Assembly (NCBI GenBank): GCA_001051155.2
Contig: JYIP02000007.1
Location: 1,180,342 to 1,244,341 of the forward strand
Direction of reading: 5' to 3'
Source: Chrysoporthe austroafricana
Lineage: Eukaryota; Ascomycota; Sordariomycetes; Diaporthales; Cryphonectriaceae
Length of the DNA: 64,000 nt
Below the pieces are notes generated by a model that made no database searches, was not told the origin of the DNA, and saw only the letters and a program-made list of their open reading frames with translations. Below are positions 57,120-64,000 of the stretch, piece by piece (positions within the stretch are counted from its first letter, which is position 1; each line of letters starts with the position of its first letter). Both the position numbers and the translations under genes were made by a program.

Positions 57120-60100
57120 TGGGGAAGGCGTCCCTCCATTTTTGGGAACTCTGCGGCACGGTCACGATAGGGCTGATGTGTGACGCGAAGGAGTCAGCAT
57201 GAGATCACCGCCTGTCGAATCCCGTCCCCGCCCTCTCGCTTCTCGTCCCCGTGCCGCCCGCCGTCTTCTGACTGCTCTGTCGTGGTGGGTCGGCTCAGCC
57301 ACGAACTAGCATGAACTTACTCATACGCGCACACGTCGTCCTCGCACAGCGTCCCGCGCTGTATGCCCGCTAACCACATAGCAAGTAAGCTCAGGGCTAG
57401 GGACGAACAACGCGGCCGGTCGCAAGACCCCGTCCCGAGTCCCTGTCCCCCGTAGCATCGACGGGTCGCCGGCTCGCTAAGCGCGTGGGCACGCCAGGGA
57501 CTCGCAGCCACCAGCAGCCGACTGTCGAGAGCGACGACGGCTGCGGTGCACAGCGGGCGAGCATGCTGCTCCTGACCTGTGGTATTTCAGACCGAACCTT
57601 GGTAGGAGACCCGGAAGTCGATCCTCCTCGGCCCCGACATACCCCCGTTGGAATCTGCCCGCCTAACCGTGCTCGACCTCGATACTGAGCAGTGTCTGTC
57701 GGTCGACCCATGCAAGGGGAGGTGGGGGGGTCAGAGGAGAGACAAGAGAGAGGAAGAATAGGGGTGCCACGAACGCCACGGATGCCCTTTCTGGCGACTG
57801 GATTGCATTCCAGGGACCACCTGCGCACAGGGTACAGACAGACAATCTGCCATCACGACGCCCCGGCCCCACTCCACCCCCTTCCTCTCATCTGCCACGC
57901 CCACGCATTCGCAGGAGATCTGGGAAATCCGAAAATGAATCTGACGCACGCACCACGCGTGTTGACGGAGCCGAATCCCACCCTGGAGCCCACCCTTGCC
58001 GATCGGGCGAGACTGAGGTGCGTCGCGCCCCGATTGAGGCCGAGTTCCCCAGTTATTCCAGATATCGCGGGCAGCCTCGTCGAGACACGGCCCCGACGAC
58101 GTCCTCCTCCAGACGCCGCCCACGGACCACGCCTCGACCCTTCTAGACGGCCCCTCAGCATTGCCACATCTCAGGCACTAGCGGTGCGGACAGCTCGGGT
58201 CGCCACGGGGAGACACTGAGCGTCCGGCTGCACAGCGCCCGCGGGTGCGCCCTACGGGGCCTCCCTGGGTCCCGTCCCACCGCAGATTGCGATGGCCTCG
58301 ACACTCCGTTTCGAACTGCGCACCCCAGTCCAAGAGAACCGGTGGCAGTGTGGGCGGCCAGGCGGCCAAGACCAGAAATAGCCACCAGGCAGAGGCCTTG
58401 TGCCTTGGGAGGGCTTCCGGCCGCGAAAAGGGGTCTCCAGTCAAACATTGAAAATCCTTCGGGGGCCAGTCCCAGCGACCACCTCCCAGAGCGCTGCAGT
58501 TCTCGAACAGGGCTATTCCTGTTCCGGCCCGCCGCCTGAGGAATGCAACCGCTTCGCGTGAGTGCTGTCGGGGTGCGTCGGGGCACAGATGACCAACGGC
58601 CCTAGCACGCACATGCATGGCCGCTCCGACGGACTCTGCAGCGCCTTTGTCCGCCAACATTGCGGACTTATGCAAATCGAGGTTGCACTAGTGTGACACG
58701 CTCTGCGATCCTCTGCGACGTACCGGTGTCGTCTCCTTGCTCTTGCTGCGCATCTCATCTCACCTAGGATCCTTCTCGTTGCCAACAACAGGAACCAGGC
58801 GAGGGAAAAGGACCAGCGCAACAGTGCCTTTTCAGCCGTCTCACGCGCTGCTGCCGGAGCGACATCGTTTGGCTGGGCGTCAATGGTGCCAAGACGAGAC
58901 GCCTCCCATGGACCACGGGCCCCGCTGTTGCGTCACTGTCGACGCTACGGCAGCCGGATGGGCCCTGTGGGCTGGGGACATCCAGGCACGGTACGCCCCT
59001 GTTGCCATCTCTCAGTTGGGTGGTACTGTCCCTCCGTAAATACTGGCTCGCATCGTCAGCCTTCTCAGCCTCACCCGAGGCTTCCTCACCCCACGCCGAA
59101 TGTCTCGTTCATGCATTCCGCCCGCTGTTGCCGAGTGGCCAGTATGCGATCCCACGAATCTTCCCAGAAGCTATCGCCTCCCTCCCATGTGCGGGGCCGG
59201 ATGGAGATGCCACCGGTGGTGCAGAAGCGGAGGGACCGGCCCCGAAAAACCTGGGACGGAAGTTCAGGCCAAACCGTTCTGGCTAGATAAGCTTGATGGC
59301 GATCGTGCAGTTCGTCGCTCAGCGATCCTCCCCCGTCCCGCTGAGCCGTTCCTCGAGCCCCCTTATTGCGCGATGCCATTGTCCACAGGGGCCCTCGGAT
59401 CGCTGCCAAGCTCGAAACGACCGAGTGAGCGGCGCGTCTTCACCGCTCGTGGCAATTTCGCTGCTCCTAGCCGTCCCGCGATAGTGCAACTTTTTTTTTT
59501 TTCCTTTTTTCCTTTTTTTTTTCGCCTCCCGGTGATGACGGCATTTACGGAGATAAAGTCGCGGGTTCTTGTCTGCAGCCGAGAAGCCGGACGATTCGGA
59601 TACATGTCATGCGCGCAACTGTGAGACGCGACGCCTGATTATGTAATATGGACCTTCCGCAACCTTCGCATAGTGTCGTCGTGACTTGTCGGCACTCTCG
59701 CGGAGCAGAGGCCGTTTCACGCCCCCAAGGTTTTTTCCTCCCAAGATCTCAAGCCATTTGAAACCGAAGATCGCCTGTGCGCACCGGGTGATCGCCTCTT
59801 GAGTGCCGAGAACTCGAGCAAGCAGACAGCGGTGCTGCTGTGGTCAGGACTTCCCCCGGGTGTGCCGGCACGGCAGACACGGAGGCACGAGTGTGCTCTC
59901 TTCCCTTTAGATGGATCGTGGCGGTGCGGCGGCTGCTCAAGCGACCAACACTCAAAGCTCCAATAACGTTCTTTCTCTCCTCAACAACCCTCCGAGGTTG
60001 TCTGCGTCTCTGGAGGCTTAGGTAAAGGGCAGTACGCAATCTGAGAACGTATCAAAGGCTTCCCCCTGGAAACTCGTTTTAAGAACAACGCGCAAGAGTA

Positions 60101-62458
60101 CAGCAAGGAGGAACAGCATTGATCCAAGCGCTCGCCCAGGACAAATTCCGGTTTCTCCTAAGTGAAAAAATAAGAAGTATTTTCTCGAGATAGTTCTCAA
60201 TCGCGGTCAGACAACCAGCTAAAGTTCTGCCTCTGATTAAGCTCAATTTCTCCGCTGGCGGATGTGACGGTGAATACTAGGATTTAGAACGGCCTGGGAG
60301 GACCCTTTGGAGAACTTTCCTGGAGTTGTTTTCTTTTGAGCTACCAGTTTCTTTCTTGAAAACCATACTGCCGTATACTCTGAGGGCATACATAGATGTC
60401 CCCACGTCACAAGTGACAATCGCCATCATGCGCATTCTCAATTGGGTCTCTCCCCAGCCGCTGTGCGACTGATCAAACTGGTCTAGCCCTGATAACTGGG
60501 GGCGTTGTCTCAACGAAGTCGATATCAAAGACATAAGTCGTCGACTTATTGGGGGAGGGGGGCTCGGGCCCGTGGGTTGACAGGGCAGCGAGTGTGCCAG
60601 CTCGCCTTGGGCCGCTCTCATCAGGTGGGTTCTTACGGCGCCCGAGTGTCCTGTTCATCAATAGGATTTGCCAGGGCAGTCCCCGCAGATTCTGAGCTTT
60701 CTGTTCGCCAGCGGCCGTTCCTCGAAGCTCATCTTGGCTGCACAAGCTTCCGCTTCATGACGATCACACTGGCTTTTTGACCTGATAATGACGGCCGGGA
60801 GAGACCAGCGCGGGGAAAGATCCTCGCGGCCACGGTCGTCCCCGCCGCTGTCGCCGGCCCTCTTGCCCGCGGCTCGCACACGCGTTCGTCGGTGGTTCTG
60901 CTGCGTTGTCAGGTCGAAGATGGGATCGTTGCCGCCGACCGTGGTGGGCTGGCGTGGAAAGAACAGACACCAGAGGCCAGGATGGACCAATCACCGGCAG
61001 GCCCCATCTGTGCATTGCTGTGGTCCTTATAGCGTTGGACATAAATGGAAGGGCGTCATGTCCTAACTTCAGGATCCCGACGTAAGGCCGCGCGCTGCCT
61101 TCAGTCATAGGCGTATGCAGTGGCCGGCTCCAGCACCTAAGGCTGTTTGGCAGAGCAGTCAGTCAAACTGTGAGGATATCTACTCGGTGCTTGCTTGATC
61201 ACCGGGCCTACCAACTTCGAGAGCTCCAAGTCGGATTCCAAGGGTAGCGGGGTTTTTGGAATTACTATAACTTAGTTGCTAGCACTGGGAATTGGGCCAG
61301 TGCGCCAACTTGGTTACATTTTCTGGAGGGCTTAACACACTGAGTCAATGCTCGGAGCTATTTAACAACCTACGGCGGTTCCAAAGAATACGGCCCGTTC
61401 AGGGAGGGGGTTAACTTTTTTCTGTGTTCGCCCTCATTCTCTTTCCTATCTATAGAAACTTAATCAAGTCCTTGGCATTTCCAGTTAATGGTCGTCGTTG
61501 CAGGCTCTCGATCCAGAACCTTCTGGTCGAGCTTCAACGTGAAGGAGTCGCTTGCCACGGGACGTCGCCTCGCTACGAGTTCTGAGGTTCATCTGCACTA
61601 CATCGTGCTGAAGGAGATGGGACTGGGCAGGGCTGGCCCATGGGACTTGGTACTTGGCGGGCGATCCATCCCTTTTTCTCACTCCAATAGTGTACTAGAG
61701 CCATGCCATGTCAACCAAATATTCTGCCGTTGATAATGCCATTATATCATAGTAATAGCAGCCGTCAAGGCCACGTGCCCCAGCGCCGTGAAGTCGGTTC
61801 TCGACCCGCTTTCCACGTTGCCTGGGCAATGCGGTCTGATGCTAAGGGTCTTCAATGCTCCATTAGCCGTTGAGCCCAGGTCTGTAATACGATGAGTTAT
61901 TGTCCGGGTGCCTGGCAGGAAATTACTAGTTGGAATAATGAGCTTGGCATGGCAGGGGGACAACGTGCCACGCGCCCCCTTCTTGTTCCGCAGCTTCTAT
62001 GGAGTACGGACGTACCTACGTGTTGACGGGGGCATCTTCTAGATACGGTTCGCCGAGAACTTACTATTTAACACCGAGCTCTTACTAGGTGTATGAGTCT
62101 CTCTCCGAGTGTCACAATTATCCACACATGCATGAGCTTGAGCGCTGCCTTTGGTTTTTCAGGCAGTCCACTGGCAACAGGCCTTCACCGTCAGCGATAA
62201 GATGGGACATACAATTGAATCCAAAGACATAGGGGTACTCATGGGTACTCTGATTTTTATAAGGCTGTGGCGATCACTCCTGATCCTACTGTATGCAGTC
62301 GCGCGCGGAATTGGTGTCGTTGTGCTTGCCTGACTTACTCGTCCCTCCATAAGATGATCAAGTACATACGGGAATAATTCAAGGCCGGATAGTATATTAC
62401 TTAGTTAACCTTTTTCCCAGCTAGAACGAAAACGAGAGGGAGACCACAGAATATTCTG

Positions 62459-62481
62459 TTTTTTTTTTTTGGGGGGGGGGG
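62459..62481. repeat. T-run/G-run composite tract, copy 5
   Basis: T12 directly followed by G11, the longest copy. It lies 197 nt upstream of the terminal gene's ATG. Confidence 0.9.
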
Positions 62482-62677
62482 TTGTGTAAGGAATGGTCGC
62501 TCCGCCCTCACTGCCCGCACGGACCATCTATCTCTATATGGCTCCCCGCAGCGCAACGCGAGAAGTCACATCCTGCCACGGAGACGCGCTGGGATGCACT
62601 TCGAAGGCTCGCGAATCCTCCCGCTCGTGAGTGCGACATAAAACTCGCAGCATCGTCGCCACCAACAAGTCGCGGCC

Positions 62678-64000
62678 ATGCCCCGAAACGGCGACATCCG
62701 GGGCTTCTTTACAAACTTGCCAGCATCGCAGCGGCCAGCCTCGCAGCGGCCAGCCTCGCAGCGGCCAGCCTCGCGGCGGCCAGCCTCGCGAGCGCCCTGC
62801 TCACCACCACCGGTCCGCGCGCCGGCCGCGGCACCAGCTCCGGCCTCGTCTTCTTCTCCTCCCGACGCCCGCCATGCCACGCCGCTACCGGGCGCATGCA
62901 CACCTCCCGACCGACCGACCGCGGGGACCGCCTCCCTCACATCCTCCCCGCCGTCCGCCTCCCGGCCGCGGCTAGCCTACGCGCAAGACACCGTGATCGC
63001 GGCATCCGACGACGAAGACGGGTTCGAGAGTGACGAGTCCGACCTCCCGGACATCCTCAGCCTGGGCGGGCCGCCGCGGCCGCGGCCGGTGACGGCAGCA
63101 AATCCTAGCAATGCGTGCGTGACGCCGCGGGCGAAGAGGACGGCCACGGACAAGGACTTTTTCTTCTCGAGCCCATTGACGATCCAATCGAAGAAGAAGA
63201 AGTACGACATGGCGGCACTGCTAAAGCTAAATGAGCAGGATGAGGAGACGAAGGCAAGTGCGAGGAGGTTTGAGGCGCTGTTGGAAAGCGAGAAGAGGGA
63301 GAAGAAGGGGCGGAGGGGCGGTGCCGCCGCCGCCGCCACCGCCGCCGAATACGCTGTCACCGGGGAGGGAGACGAGCCTTGGAGTCAGGCGGATGCCGGT
63401 GACGATGATGAGGATAGCGAGAGGAAGGCAGCTCGGCAGTTGAGGAGGCGGATGCTCGAGTCTGCTGCTGCGACTGCAGCTGAGGACGAAGAGGAGGGCA
63501 CGGGCAAGATGCGGATCGCCAGGGCGCTCGAGAGAGCGGATGTCAGCGGCGGTCGGAAGACGTATTACTTCTTCGAGCAGACGGAGCTTGAGACGCAGGC
63601 TCTCACCGCGGGAAACCCATTCCCTCGCGCGCAGGCGGAAGGCGTCTGGGAAATACTGGCAGACAAACAGGATCGGAGCGGGCATTTCCAGAGCGGGTTC
63701 CCGTTCGACATCCAGAAAATGTTTGGAAACCTGCCGGATGAGATCTTCCTTTGGGTGTTGTACGAGATCTGTCATGAGAGGCGGAGGGACCTGGCAGCGG
63801 AGTATGTCAGGCTATTGCGCGTCTGCGACGACCAAGTGCGCCGGCTTGTCACCCCTACGCTTCTACAAGGGCTGTTCAGGAACCTTGGGGCAACGAGGGA
63901 CGTTGAGAATCTCTCATCTGCTGTAACGCTAAGGGACGTGGTAGGCGATCCCTATCGGAATCGAAGCTGGATATGTCTTGAGAACTTCCTCGGGTTTCTG
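62678..64000 (+). CDS. Partial gene: protein with N-terminal PIP-like motif and F-box-like segment
   Basis: An uninterrupted frame of 441 codons from the ATG at 62678 to the window end; the 3' part is missing. The N-terminus NGDIRGFF (residues 4-11) has the spacing of a PCNA-interacting (PIP) motif, with Asn in place of Gln. A 15-bp minisatellite then encodes ASQRP repeats, followed by a Pro/Ser/Ala-rich disordered stretch. A conserved-looking block, DKDFFFSSPLTIQSKKKKYDMAAL, is followed by a Lys/Glu-rich coiled region. Near residue 350 the text FGNLPDEIFLWVLYEICHE resembles an F-box start. This fits a DNA-replication or repair-linked F-box or Leu-rich repeat protein, but I do not recognise the family. 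Introns beyond the window cannot be judged. Confidence 0.75.
   Translation, partial: MPRNGDIRGFFTNLPASQRPASQRPASQRPASRRPASRAPCSPPPVRAPAAAPAPASSSSPPDARHATPLPGACTPPDRPTAGTASLTSSPPSASRPRLAYAQDTVIAASDDEDGFESDESDLPDILSLGGPPRPRPVTAANPSNACVTPRAKRTATDKDFFFSSPLTIQSKKKKYDMAALLKLNEQDEETKASARRFEALLESEKREKKGRRGGAAAAATAAEYAVTGEGDEPWSQADAGDDDEDSERKAARQLRRRMLESAAATAAEDEEEGTGKMRIARALERADVSGGRKTYYFFEQTELETQALTAGNPFPRAQAEGVWEILADKQDRSGHFQSGFPFDIQKMFGNLPDEIFLWVLYEICHERRRDLAAEYVRLLRVCDDQVRRLVTPTLLQGLFRNLGATRDVENLSSAVTLRDVVGDPYRNRSWICLENFLGFL
62728..62790. repeat. In-frame 15-bp minisatellite in the terminal gene
   Basis: Four near-perfect copies of a 15-bp unit (GCATCGCAGCGGCCA type) encode repeated A-S-Q-R-P; the last copies change CAG to CGG (A-S-R-R-P). 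The unit is a multiple of three, so expansion keeps the frame. Confidence 0.8.

Larger units (their letters stand above)
55029..62677. other. 7.6-kb gene-free interval with tandem repeats
   Basis: A long divergent interval between the flippase (-) and the terminal gene (+). It is GC-rich, so many open frames of 60-230 codons appear on both strands, but they overlap, are low complexity or repeat-driven, and show no domains or intron structure. It holds tandem repeats of ACGGT, CCATGC and AGGGC/AGGAC units, a CT dinucleotide run at about 57062-57076, a long G/C hairpin, two T-run/G-run tracts, and a pyrimidine tract at 59490-59522. The part next to 55028 probably includes the flippase leader. 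A non-coding RNA is possible but not shown. Confidence 0.6.

Noticed and set aside
60277..61108. Minus-strand frames of about 110 codons with Pro/Arg-rich sequence
   Set aside because: They overlap frames on the other strand, have no conserved motif, and show no splice signals that join them.

Overview
This window is a nuclear chromosome segment of a filamentous ascomycete (Pezizomycotina, probably Sordariomycetes). The evidence is consistent: many short introns of about 50-130 nt with GTRNGY donors, CTRAY branch points and YAG acceptors; a HET-domain gene; mitochondrial and ER housekeeping genes of fungal type (mL45, CIA30, EOS1, TRM44, RRT8-like); secreted Ser/Thr-rich wall proteins; and a DNF-type P4-ATPase. 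Genes are monocistronic and lie on both strands. Nothing prokaryotic or viral was seen.

Layout, left to right. 1-3741: no supportable gene. 3742-6182 (+): HET-domain protein, one intron. 7113-8269 (+): intradiol ring-cleavage dioxygenase, three exons. 8692-10215 (-): TRM44 tRNA 2'-O-methyltransferase. 10802-11651 (+): eIF1/SUI1 with an unusual N-terminal extension. 12207-13458 (-): EOS1, four exons. 14570-16627 (-): P-loop kinase / HAD phosphatase / phosphoribosyltransferase fusion. 18042-19133 (+): mitoribosomal mL45. 19417-21794 (-): SSS-family solute symporter, five exons. 22663-23526 (-): CIA30 complex I assembly protein. 25314-27597 (+): three-RRM RNA-binding protein. 28713-31726 (-): secreted Ser/Thr-rich mucin-like protein. 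33317-34718 (-): RRT8-like membrane protein, eight exons including a 13-nt exon and a GC-AG intron. 36233-37105 (+): small secreted protein. 38994-39597 (+): Ser/Ala-rich GPI protein. 40776-44345 (-): large secreted PAN/Apple-like protein. 47400-49040 (+): HhH-GPD DNA glycosylase. 50317-55028 (-): DNF-type flippase. 55029-62677: a 7.6-kb interval without genes, rich in short tandem repeats, with a G/C hairpin. 62678-end (+): an incomplete gene with an N-terminal PIP-like motif and an F-box-like segment.

The genes do not form an operon-like pathway or a recognisable biosynthetic cluster. There are two loose themes. One is basic cell machinery: tRNA modification, translation start-site selection, mitochondrial translation and complex I assembly, N-glycosylation and lipid flipping. 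The other is the cell surface: the mucin-like, GPI, PAN and small secreted proteins lie between 28.7 and 44.4 kb, with the RRT8-like gene among them. For multi-exon genes I placed splice sites by hand and checked that phases close. All these models are in frame from ATG to stop; the uncertain joins are stated in the entries. The strongest leads for new biology are the three-domain nucleotide-metabolism fusion, the N-terminally extended eIF1, the non-canonical splicing in the RRT8-like gene, and a T-run/G-run composite tract that recurs five times in intergenic DNA.
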